NCBI RefSeq assembly: GCF_030409525.1
Contig: NZ_JAUFQB010000011.1
Span: 124,001-188,000, forward strand
DNA: 64,000 nucleotides
Reading direction: 5' to 3'
Source: Kaistella yonginensis
Lineage (GTDB): Bacteria > Bacteroidota > Bacteroidia > Flavobacteriales > Weeksellaceae
Positions 17,583 to 24,524 of the stretch are shown one piece after another. Position 1 is the first letter of the stretch; each line of letters starts with the position of its first letter. The notes under the pieces are model-generated. The model was not told where the DNA came from. It saw only the letters and a list, made by a program, of their open reading frames with translations, and did not search any database. Made by a program: the position numbers and the translations under genes.

Positions 17583-17769
17583 CGAATTTTTTGAAAATAA
17601 TAAATGAAGTGATACACGATGCACCCCAAACGCCGAAGAGATAAACATAAATGACTGGCATCCCAATCAATATTTGCGAACTGTTAAACAACAGTAAAAT
17701 AGGTGCATTCAATAAGATAAACAATACAATGCTTAAAATAACCAGTTTTTGTTGATGTCTTTTTTTCAT
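17575..17769 (-). CDS. Small two-helix membrane protein coupled to the SLC5 kinase
   Basis: The 64-residue protein has two hydrophobic helices (about residues 9-28 and 36-58) separated by a short loop with MPVIYVYLFGVW. Its gene overlaps the start of the SLC5-type kinase by 8 nt. The pattern of a tiny two-helix partner with a conserved P-x-x-Y segment next to an SSS-family carrier is also seen in carrier pairs such as YhdT/PanF and YjcH/ActP, so it may be a small subunit of the kinase's transporter domain. No recognised domain name can be given with certainty. Confidence 0.75.
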   Translation of the reverse strand: MKKRHQQKLVILSIVLFILLNAPILLLFNSSQILIGMPVIYVYLFGVWGASCITSFIIFKKFDE

Positions 17770-17786
17770 AATCTAAATAATAGAAA

Positions 17787-17812
17787 ACAACGGGAAACGA
17801 ATTTCCCGTTGT
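17787..17812 (-). terminator. Intrinsic terminator separating transporter and kinase operons
   Basis: ACAACGGGAAA and TTTCCCGTTGT form a perfect 11-bp stem with a 4-nt loop; on the minus strand it is followed by TTTTC. It ends the MFS/small-protein transcript just before the kinase operon begins. Confidence 0.7.
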
Positions 17813-17832
17813 CTTTTCATCATCATTTGTCC

Positions 17833-18060
17833 TTACATTTTATCATCGGAATATTCTCCTGTAAAAGAATACCACCCGAAAATACCTAACCCACCGACAA
17901 TAATCGGCATGAGTACGGTGAGGATAATCCAACCGAAAACGTTGTCCTCTTGTTTGTCGGACATTACTTTGGGTATACCGAACATCGATAATCCGTAGTA
18001 AGCCACTACCACTGCCAGAAGAATCCAGACTACTCCTAATATTTTTTTTACTTGATCCAT
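17833..18060 (-). CDS. Small two-helix membrane protein linked to the MFS symporter
   Basis: The 75-residue protein has two predicted transmembrane helices (about 7-28 and 43-64), with a short charged loop between them and an acidic tail. It starts 57 nt after the MFS carrier stop and precedes a terminator, so it is probably co-transcribed with the carrier. Small proteins of this size next to MFS carriers in Bacteroidota have been given a DUF number (I believe DUF6814), but I cannot confirm it. A role as an accessory or stability subunit of the carrier is a guess. Confidence 0.75.
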   Translation of the reverse strand: MDQVKKILGVVWILLAVVVAYYGLSMFGIPKVMSDKQEDNVFGWIILTVLMPIIVGGLGIFGWYSFTGEYSDDKM

Positions 18061-18117
18061 TTTTTTGTTTTTTAAAGTTACTGAAAAATTTGAAAGAAAA
18101 TTGGGTTGAATTAAATT

Positions 18118-19746
18118 TTATACCACAGGGTTTTCAATCGGTGTTTCTACAAATTCATCTTCGGTTAAACTTTTGTTTTTTGTTTTTAAATAGAGGGTTC
18201 CGATAACCAAACAAACTCCGGCAACTACAATAGGATACCATAACCCTTCCAGGTACCACTCCGCATGACCTGCTTCTTTTCCAGAAGTTACAAGATAGGT
18301 AGCCACGGCAGGAAGCAGTCCTCCAAAAACACCATTTCCGATATGATAAGGCAATGACATGGAGGTGTAGCGGATTTTCAATGGGAACATTTCTACCAGG
18401 AAGGCGGCAATCGGTCCGTAAACCATCGTTACGAAAACAACCTGAATAAATACCAATAAAATCAATAACCATCTGGTGTCAGGATTTACGGTAATGGCTT
18501 GTTTGATTAACGGAGCTTCGGCTTTACCATTAACCATAATTGGTCCGGCTGCTGCCCAATGTACAATGCTGTCTTTTTTCATTAAAGTACCATCGGTAAA
18601 CATTTTTTCCTGATGGAAGGTGATAATACTGTCAGTTGGGTTTTTCTCATGAACTTTTACTGTTCTTTTTTCGGTTAAACCATTTTTAGCAATGACTTTA
18701 CTTTCAATGTTTACAGAGTTGTACATGACTTTGTATATTGGTCGATAGGCGATAATTGCCAGCAACATCCCGATCATCATAATGGGTTTACGACCCACCT
18801 TATCAGAAAGCCACCCGAAGAGAACGAATAGGGGAGTTGCCACGAAAAGTGCTAAAGCCATCATGGTATCTACTTGTGAGGATTCTATATTCATCACTTT
18901 CTGCATAAAGCTCATTGCATAAAACTGGCCAGTATACCAAATTACCCCTTGTCCCATTACGGCACCAAATAAAGCCAGCAAAACGAATTTGAAATTAAAC
19001 TTATTGCCGAAACTTTCTTTTAATGGATTTTTAGAGGTCTTTCCTTCTTTTTTTGCTTGCGCAAAAAGGGGAGATTCTGCCATATTTCTTCGGATAATGT
19101 ATGAAACACCGACCATTAAGATAGAAATCCAGAACGGAATCCTCCAACCCCAACTATCAAATTCTTCGGCAGAAAGTGAAGTTTTAGTAACGAGAATTAC
19201 AATCAGTGAAATAAATAAACCTGAAGTTGCCGTTGTTTGAATCCAGGAAGTCCAGTAGCCACGTCGATGAGGTTGCGAATACTCAGCGACATAGGTTGCG
19301 GCTCCACCATATTCTCCACCCAAAGCCAAACCTTGAAGAAGTCTTAGAATTAAAACCAAAATTGGTGCAGCGTATCCGATGGTTTCATATTCTGGCACGC
19401 AACCGATTAAGAAGGTTGAGAATCCCATGATGAGAAGCGTCACCAAGAACGTGTATTTTCTACCGATGATATCTCCTAATCTTCCGAAGAATAATGCACC
19501 AAATGGTCTAACCACAAATCCGGCAGCAAAAGTTGCCAAGGTAGATAAGAAGGCAGCAGTTGGGTTATCTGCTGGGAAAAACTTGGTGGCTAAAACCACG
19601 GCTAAACTTCCGAAAATATAGAAGTCATACCACTCAATCAAAGTTCCGAGTGAGGAGGCCATGATGACGCCCCAAATCGTTTTATTCTTTTTTTTCTCTG
19701 CAACATAAGCATCGTGCTCTTGCTGACTGTTAAATTTTCTGGCCAT
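18118..19746 (-). CDS. MFS metabolite:H+ symporter (MHS family) with periplasmic insert
   Basis: The 542-residue carrier has MFS signatures of the MHS/ProP group: FGRLGDIIGRKYTFLVT (loop 2-3), RLLQGLALGGEYGGAATYVAEY (helix 4) and GWLSDKVGRKPIMM (loop 8-9). Relatives import dicarboxylates, citrate, shikimate or betaines with protons. An unusual hydrophilic insert of about 84 residues (342-425) lies between helices 9 and 10, predicted to be periplasmic; this makes the protein about 100 residues longer than E. coli members. It lies between a porin and a small membrane protein, all on the minus strand beside acyl-CoA synthetases, which points to uptake of organic acids. Substrate not determined. 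Confidence 0.9.
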   Translation of the reverse strand: MARKFNSQQEHDAYVAEKKKNKTIWGVIMASSLGTLIEWYDFYIFGSLAVVLATKFFPADNPTAAFLSTLATFAAGFVVRPFGALFFGRLGDIIGRKYTFLVTLLIMGFSTFLIGCVPEYETIGYAAPILVLILRLLQGLALGGEYGGAATYVAEYSQPHRRGYWTSWIQTTATSGLFISLIVILVTKTSLSAEEFDSWGWRIPFWISILMVGVSYIIRRNMAESPLFAQAKKEGKTSKNPLKESFGNKFNFKFVLLALFGAVMGQGVIWYTGQFYAMSFMQKVMNIESSQVDTMMALALFVATPLFVLFGWLSDKVGRKPIMMIGMLLAIIAYRPIYKVMYNSVNIESKVIAKNGLTEKRTVKVHEKNPTDSIITFHQEKMFTDGTLMKKDSIVHWAAAGPIMVNGKAEAPLIKQAITVNPDTRWLLILLVFIQVVFVTMVYGPIAAFLVEMFPLKIRYTSMSLPYHIGNGVFGGLLPAVATYLVTSGKEAGHAEWYLEGLWYPIVVAGVCLVIGTLYLKTKNKSLTEDEFVETPIENPVV

Positions 19747-19802
19747 AATTTATCTGTTTTTGTTTTTTAAAAATTTAAAGATGTTATTTGCTATAATTTG
19801 AT

Positions 19803-21122
19803 TTAAAAAGAATACATTACCCTCACCATTCCGCGGAAATTCCCAACGTCTTTGAGGTTGTTTTCTGCTTTTCCTTTTGCATTCATATCACCCCATTTTG
19901 CTGCGGTATATTCGATTTCGGGAGAGATATTAAATTTATTCTGCTTAAAATCTACTCTGGCAGATGCACGCCAAACCGCATCCAAAACCCTCGCTCCAGA
20001 AGCTCCTCTGATGTAAAGATTTTTATATCCAGCCTCAACACCGGAATTTTTGGTATATCCAAAGAAAACTCCGGGAGCAACTTTCGGATTTGCACTTGCA
20101 ACATCTACCCAGAAAGCAGAAGTTTTAGTTGGTTTGTAAGATTCCTGACTGTTCGGTTCTGTGTAGCCAGCGAAACCTCCTAGCATAACCAAATGGTGAA
20201 GGTTTCCACCAGTGATTCCATATAATTTGGTGATGATTTTGTCGTTGGCATATTTAAAATAGCCGAAGTACATATCAGAATTTACCGTTTCATCTGAAAC
20301 TAATCCTACTGATTCAATAACCGGTTTCAAAGACTGATATTCTGCGCCAGCTCCTGCCGTTACTGTTTTTGTTTTATATTGTAATTGTCCGTGCAAAGTC
20401 GGAATAGAAGAATTGAATGTCGCACTGTTGACAGAAGCACCTATAGCATTTGCAGTTTGGAATTCCCGGTCTTTATAAGCGACAAGAGTTAAAGTTAGTT
20501 CAGGAGTTAGTTTTTGAGCAACTTTCACTTGACCTGCCCAACCAAATGGATTAAATATAATTCCTGAATTAAAGTTGGCAACACCTGGGAAAACATCTGC
20601 AACAACAGATGGATACCAAGTTTGTCCGAAAGTAACTGCAGTTTTTGGCCACGCTAAAGTAGCAGTTGCATGTCGAAGTCTCATTAAACCAATACTTCCA
20701 CTTCCGCCAGATGATTTATTGAGTTCCGTATTTCCAAAAAAATCGGCCTCAATATTTCCACTGGCTTTTGCGCCCCAAACATCTGGACCTTTAAATCGAA
20801 TTCCGACTCTGGAAGTGATTGCTAGAAAGTTACTTGCTCCAGCATCATTAATATCTTTTCCATTGGCATCTAATTTTTCATCCAGCGGATAAAGGTTCAA
20901 ATTATATTCTCGGGCATAGGCAGATTGCCTGCTATCGAAATTGTATTCCGTGCGAACCCAGCCATATAATGAGGCATCCCATTCTTTGGGTTTATTTTTC
21001 TCGGCTTCCAAGACTTCAATTCTTTTCAAAAGATCGGCAGTGGTGGGCGTATCCTGCGCCAAGGCAAAATGTGAAAAACACAGAGATGAAAGAATTCCTA
21101 ATGAAACAGTAAATTTCTTCAT
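19803..21122 (-). CDS. Outer-membrane porin-like beta-barrel protein
   Basis: The 439-residue protein has a signal peptide cleaved after ALAQ (residue about 22), then a short coiled coil (TADLLKRIEVLEAEK) like the N-terminal trimerisation segment of some porins. Alternating beta-strand sequence follows, ending in the aromatic C-terminus VRVMYSF that outer-membrane insertion requires. It is about the size of a 16-stranded barrel. The gene lies 56 nt upstream of the MFS carrier, suggesting that the two handle the same solute across the outer and inner membranes. Substrate unknown. Confidence 0.85.
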   Translation of the reverse strand: MKKFTVSLGILSSLCFSHFALAQDTPTTADLLKRIEVLEAEKNKPKEWDASLYGWVRTEYNFDSRQSAYAREYNLNLYPLDEKLDANGKDINDAGASNFLAITSRVGIRFKGPDVWGAKASGNIEADFFGNTELNKSSGGSGSIGLMRLRHATATLAWPKTAVTFGQTWYPSVVADVFPGVANFNSGIIFNPFGWAGQVKVAQKLTPELTLTLVAYKDREFQTANAIGASVNSATFNSSIPTLHGQLQYKTKTVTAGAGAEYQSLKPVIESVGLVSDETVNSDMYFGYFKYANDKIITKLYGITGGNLHHLVMLGGFAGYTEPNSQESYKPTKTSAFWVDVASANPKVAPGVFFGYTKNSGVEAGYKNLYIRGASGARVLDAVWRASARVDFKQNKFNISPEIEYTAAKWGDMNAKGKAENNLKDVGNFRGMVRVMYSF

Positions 21123-21261
21123 GGATTAATATTTTTTAGTTTGTTTTTTTGTCGAAACGAAATTGAAACTAAAAATTTAATTGAAGAAATTTAATATATA
21201 TCAATGTAATAAATGTAGGTAGTGAAAATTGTAATGATAAATTTGGAAAAATTGACCGAAA

Positions 21262-21678
21262 TTATTTTTTAAAACGTTCCCACTTTATCATCATGTATTT
21301 ATCGCCAAACTCAGTGATCACTAGGCCGGAACCTTTTAAGTTCTCTTCCTTTGACATGTATTCGATGAGTTCATTTTGCTTGAAAACTTTGTATACCGGA
21401 TGAAAATCTGAATGGGGCGGTCGTGTGATGTTGTATTTTTTAATCCAGGCACTTATTGAATTGTGCGAAACCCCAATGATTCTTTCGATCTCACGGTAAC
21501 TTAAACCTTCCAAGTAAAGTTGCAGCGCTTTGGTAACTACATAGTCGTCAATTTGTTTGCCTAATTTTTTTACGGTAAAATAGTATTTACAGTCTTTGCA
21601 TAAAAACCTTTGCCGTTCGTTGATGATACCACTCTTAATAACATTTTTCTGATTGCATTTGGGACAGGAATTCGGCAT
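21262..21678 (-). CDS. IS1/IS1595-type zinc-ribbon and HTH protein lacking a catalytic domain
   Basis: The 138-residue protein has an N-terminal zinc ribbon (CPKCNQKNVIKSG ... RFLCKDCKYYF) and a helix-turn-helix (LSYREIERIIGVSHNSISAWIKKY, about residues 54-77), the arrangement of InsA-like N-terminal parts of IS1 and IS1595 transposases. A 60-residue C-terminal tail carries no DDE residues, and there is no adjacent second open frame or terminal inverted repeat. It is therefore not an active insertion sequence. It may be a domesticated DNA-binding regulator. It is divergent from pyrB and convergent with nothing; it lies between the porin gene and the pyr operon. Function unknown. Confidence 0.8.
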   Translation of the reverse strand: MPNSCPKCNQKNVIKSGIINERQRFLCKDCKYYFTVKKLGKQIDDYVVTKALQLYLEGLSYREIERIIGVSHNSISAWIKKYNITRPPHSDFHPVYKVFKQNELIEYMSKEENLKGSGLVITEFGDKYMMIKWERFKK

Positions 21679-21752
21679 AACTATATCTTTTTAGCAAATA
21701 TATAATAAATTAGCAAAGTTGTAAAATTTTTTATGATAGTTTTCTTTAAATA

Positions 21753-21783
21753 TTGTGCCTTTTGAAATTAAATTATATCTTTG
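21753..21783 (+). promoter_or_regulatory. Flavobacterial-type promoter of the pyr operon
   Basis: TTG at 21753-21755, a 20-nt spacer and TATCTTTG at 21776-21783 match the flavobacterial consensus TTG-N17-23-TAnnTTTG. The expected start site is about 21788-21790, almost on the ATG of the leader frame. Confidence 0.7.
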
Positions 21784-21789
21784 CACCTA

Positions 21790-21858
21790 ATGAAAAGAAT
21801 ATTTCCATTAGACGATTTACACAAAGGCAGCAATGCCGATAATCACGATATTTATTAA
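21790..21858 (+). CDS. Candidate 22-residue leader peptide upstream of pyrB
   Basis: An open frame of 22 codons begins at ATG 21790, within a few nucleotides of the predicted transcription start, and ends with TAA at 21856-21858, one base before the stem of a strong terminator hairpin. The peptide starts [14 protein letters not shown] and ends in HDIY. It has no homology I recognise. Its position, ending where a ribosome at the stop codon would cover the 5' arm of the terminator, is that of an attenuator leader peptide like PyrL of enteric pyrBI. No ribosome-binding site is visible, as is normal in this phylum. Confidence 0.5.
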   Translation: MKRIFPLDDLHKGSNADNHDIY

Positions 21859-21859
21859 C

Positions 21860-21889
21860 AACGAAGTCATTTTGGCTTCGTTTTTTTTT
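21860..21889 (+). promoter_or_regulatory. Terminator-type attenuator in the pyrB leader
   Basis: AACGAAGTCA and TGGCTTCGTT form a 10-bp stem with one G-U pair around a 3-nt loop (21860-21882), directly followed by T21881-21889. This is a canonical intrinsic terminator, yet it lies 19 nt before the pyrB start codon and downstream of the operon promoter. Transcription of pyrB-carA-carB must therefore read through it. Confidence 0.75.
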
Positions 21890-21907
21890 GATTTAAAAAC
21901 TAAAGTT

Positions 21908-22804
21908 ATGCTAAAAACATCCGATTTATCCATTGAAAAAATCAACAATTTACTACAAGACGCTGATGATTTTTCAAAAGGTAAAGTACTAAAGGCCAAA
22001 GACGAAGTCTATGTGGCCAACCTGTTTTTTGAAGACAGCACCCGGACCAAAACAAGCTTCGACGTGGCTGAAAGAAAGTTGGGTTTAAAGGTAGTTCCAT
22101 TTGATATTTCCGTAAGTTCTGTAAATAAAGGAGAATCTTTATATGATACTGTAAAAACGTTGAAAAGTTTAGGAATTGACCTTTGTGTCATTCGGCACAA
22201 AAAAGAAAAATTCTATGATGAGTTCAAAGGAATAGACATCGCAGTTATTAATGGTGGTGATGGAACGGGAAATCATCCCTCACAAAATATATTAGATTTA
22301 ATGACTATTCAGCAGGAATTCGGAAAATTTGAAGGATTGAAAATAGGAATTGTTGGCGATGTAAAACACAGCCGAGTTGCCAATTCGAACGCTGAAGTTT
22401 TAAGGAAGTTGGGTGCAAAAGTATATTTTTCCGGTCCTGAACAATGGTTTGATGAAGGAACTATTATTAACGGAACATATGTATCCATTGATGATTTGGT
22501 AAAAGAAGTCGATGTTTTAATGTTGTTGAGGATTCAACATGAACGACACGAAAATGACGAAAAAATGAAACTTTCTGCAGAAAAATATCACCGACAATTT
22601 GGTTTAACCAAAGAGCGCGAAAAGACCATGAAGAAAAATGCCATCATCATGCATCCTGCGCCAATAAATAGAGGGGTTGAGATTGCTGATGAATTGGTAG
22701 AATGCAAACGCTCCCGAATTTTCAAACAAATGGAAAACGGTGTTTTTGCCAGAATGGCAATTCTAAAAACGGCGTTGGAAGAGCGAGGTTTTGAGTTTAT
22801 GTAG
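21908..22804 (+). CDS. pyrB: Aspartate carbamoyltransferase catalytic subunit
   Basis: The 298-residue enzyme transfers the carbamoyl group from carbamoyl phosphate to aspartate, the first committed step of pyrimidine synthesis. The carbamoyl-phosphate loop DSTRTKTSF (residues about 47-55), [12 protein letters not shown] (about 132-143), RIQHERH and [11 protein letters not shown] are all present. Start choice: a longer frame from 21833 would place 25 residues across the terminator hairpin; ATG at 21908 begins [12 protein letters not shown] as expected. No pyrI regulatory chain or pyrR follows. It leads an operon with carA and carB that supply carbamoyl phosphate. Confidence 0.95.
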   Translation: MLKTSDLSIEKINNLLQDADDFSKGKVLKAKDEVYVANLFFEDSTRTKTSFDVAERKLGLKVVPFDISVSSVNKGESLYDTVKTLKSLGIDLCVIRHKKEKFYDEFKGIDIAVINGGDGTGNHPSQNILDLMTIQQEFGKFEGLKIGIVGDVKHSRVANSNAEVLRKLGAKVYFSGPEQWFDEGTIINGTYVSIDDLVKEVDVLMLLRIQHERHENDEKMKLSAEKYHRQFGLTKEREKTMKKNAIIMHPAPINRGVEIADELVECKRSRIFKQMENGVFARMAILKTALEERGFEFM

Positions 22805-22920
22805 AATGTAAAGTTGTACATAGTATTACGTATAATGTACCAAAATAAAGCAGAATTTAATTTAAATAAGAATAAAATACATTGTACTTTTTACACAGTA
22901 CATCGTACAAAAAAGAATAA
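22805..22920. repeat. Degenerate GTACAT/TACATTG repeats between pyrB and carA
   Basis: The spacer carries TTGTACAT, ATGTACCAA, TACATTGTAC, AGTACATC and CGTACAA words in both orientations within 110 nt, enough for alternative weak hairpins. Related TACATTG, TTACATTG and GATACATCG words recur before carB (24470-24515). No gene is present. Confidence 0.45.
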
Positions 22921-24003
22921 ATGAAAAAGAAATTAATATTGGAATCCGGCGAAGTGTTCCACGGCAAAGGTTTTGGAGCCAATCAGGATATTGATGGTGA
23001 AGTTGTTTTCAATACCAGTATGACAGGTTACCAGGAACTTATTTCCGATCCTTCTTATTGCGGACAAATTGTTTGCATGACGTATCCACTGATTGGAAAT
23101 TACGGAATTAATCGCGATGATTTTGAAAGTATCGAACCTGCAATTAAAGGTTTAATCGTCAAAGAAGTTTGTGATTATCCCTCGAATTTTAGAAATCAAA
23201 TGACTTTAAATGAATTTTTCGAAAAAAGAAACCTATCTGGAATTTCTGGAATTGATACACGAAGGTTAACCAGAGTTCTTAGAAATTCAGGCGTCGTGAA
23301 AGGAAAAATCGTGAATGCGGAGGCAGATGAAAACTCAGTAATCATCACATTAAAATCAACGAAATTACCCACCAATCAGGTTGCTCAGGTTTCTACCAAA
23401 ACCTCATATGCCAATCCGGGAAGAGGTTTGAAAGTGGTTCTGGTAGATTACGGGTCGAAACTCGGTATTTTGCGCGAATTGGCACAAAGAGATTGCGATG
23501 TCATTGTTGTTTCTCATGATACAACAGCAGAGGAAATACTATTGATCAATCCAGATGGCGTCATGCTTTCCAACGGTCCCGGCGATCCTGTAGACGTAAA
23601 AGGAGCCACCGAAATGATTCAAAAATTATTAGGGAAAATTCCAATTTTTGGGATTTGTCTTGGTCATCAATTGATTGGAATTGCTTGTGGCGCAAAAACT
23701 TTTAAATTAAAATTTGGACATCGTGGTGGAAATCATCCTGTTTTAGATTTAAAGAAAAATAAAGTTGCCATTACTTCCCAAAATCACGGTTACGCTGTAG
23801 ATCAAGAATCTATAAAAAGTACCGATTTAGAAGAAACACACATCGCTTTGAATGACAAAACGAATGAAGGTTTGAAACACAAAATCCATCCTTGTTTTTC
23901 TGTACAATATCATCCAGAAGCAAGTCCTGGACCAGAAGATGCAAATTACTTGTTTGATGAGTTTATTGGTCTAATGTACCAATTTAAAAATGTAACAGTG
24001 TAA
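22921..24003 (+). CDS. carA: Carbamoyl-phosphate synthase small (glutaminase) subunit
   Basis: The 360-residue subunit hydrolyses glutamine and passes ammonia to CarB. The N-terminal CPSase_sm domain contains LILESGEVFHGKGFG and FNTSMTGYQELISDPSY. The class I amidotransferase domain has the nucleophile in GICLGHQLIGIACG (about residues 244-257) and the His-Glu pair in SVQYHPEASPGP. Length is typical. It lies 116 nt after pyrB and upstream of carB, from which it is separated by an inserted four-helix-bundle gene. Confidence 0.96.
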   Translation: MKKKLILESGEVFHGKGFGANQDIDGEVVFNTSMTGYQELISDPSYCGQIVCMTYPLIGNYGINRDDFESIEPAIKGLIVKEVCDYPSNFRNQMTLNEFFEKRNLSGISGIDTRRLTRVLRNSGVVKGKIVNAEADENSVIITLKSTKLPTNQVAQVSTKTSYANPGRGLKVVLVDYGSKLGILRELAQRDCDVIVVSHDTTAEEILLINPDGVMLSNGPGDPVDVKGATEMIQKLLGKIPIFGICLGHQLIGIACGAKTFKLKFGHRGGNHPVLDLKKNKVAITSQNHGYAVDQESIKSTDLEETHIALNDKTNEGLKHKIHPCFSVQYHPEASPGPEDANYLFDEFIGLMYQFKNVTV

Positions 24004-24060
24004 CAATTAATTAGTCTAGAAATTTAACAATAGAAAAAAATAACTTTATATAAATTTAAT

Positions 24061-24432
24061 ATGATAAATTTTGAAGGGAATCCATTAATTGAAAAAACAG
24101 TTAAATTTTCATTAGACATTATTGATTTTTGTGAACTTTTAGAAGAAAAAAGAAAATATGTAGTTGCAAGACAATTATTACGTTGCGGTACTAGCATTGG
24201 CGCAAACTCTTTTGAGGCGCAAAATCCAGCAACTAAAAAGGATTTTATTAATAAAATAAAAATTGCAGCGAAGGAACTCGAAGAAACAAAATATTGGCTT
24301 TTTCTCTGCAAGCATTCAAAATCATACCCATTTGATGAAGAGTTAGAAGAACAGATTATCGTAATTGGAAAAATTATTTATAAAATATTATCAACCAGTT
24401 TAGTCAAAGAAAATCCAACCCCAGAATTATAA
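24061..24432 (+). CDS. Four-helix-bundle (23S rRNA intervening-sequence-like) protein
   Basis: The 123-residue, all-helical protein has the family hallmark RQLLRCGTSIGANSFEAQNPATKKDFINKIKIAAKELEETKYWL (residues about 38-81, given here as landmarks RQLLR, GTSIGAN, KKDF and ETKYWL). The family is named after proteins encoded in intervening sequences of 23S rRNA genes, but in Bacteroidota copies are scattered between ordinary genes. It is inserted between carA and carB, 57 nt after the first and 92 nt before the second. It is probably cotranscribed with them, but no link to pyrimidine synthesis is known. A remnant of another family member lies at 49141-49251. Confidence 0.85.
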   Translation: MINFEGNPLIEKTVKFSLDIIDFCELLEEKRKYVVARQLLRCGTSIGANSFEAQNPATKKDFINKIKIAAKELEETKYWLFLCKHSKSYPFDEELEEQIIVIGKIIYKILSTSLVKENPTPEL

Positions 24433-24524
24433 TTTAGCAATAAGAACTGCCATTTAAATCGGCAAATTTTTACATTGTTAAATTGGTAAACTGCTACATT
24501 GATACATCGTTACATTTAAAACTT

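Noticed and set aside
21262-21678. Active insertion sequence
   Set aside because: No DDE catalytic domain, second open frame, terminal inverted repeats or target duplication is visible.
21833-21907. N-terminal extension of PyrB from the upstream in-frame ATG
   Set aside because: The extra 25 residues would be translated through the terminator hairpin and match nothing in the PyrB family; MLKTSDL is the natural start.
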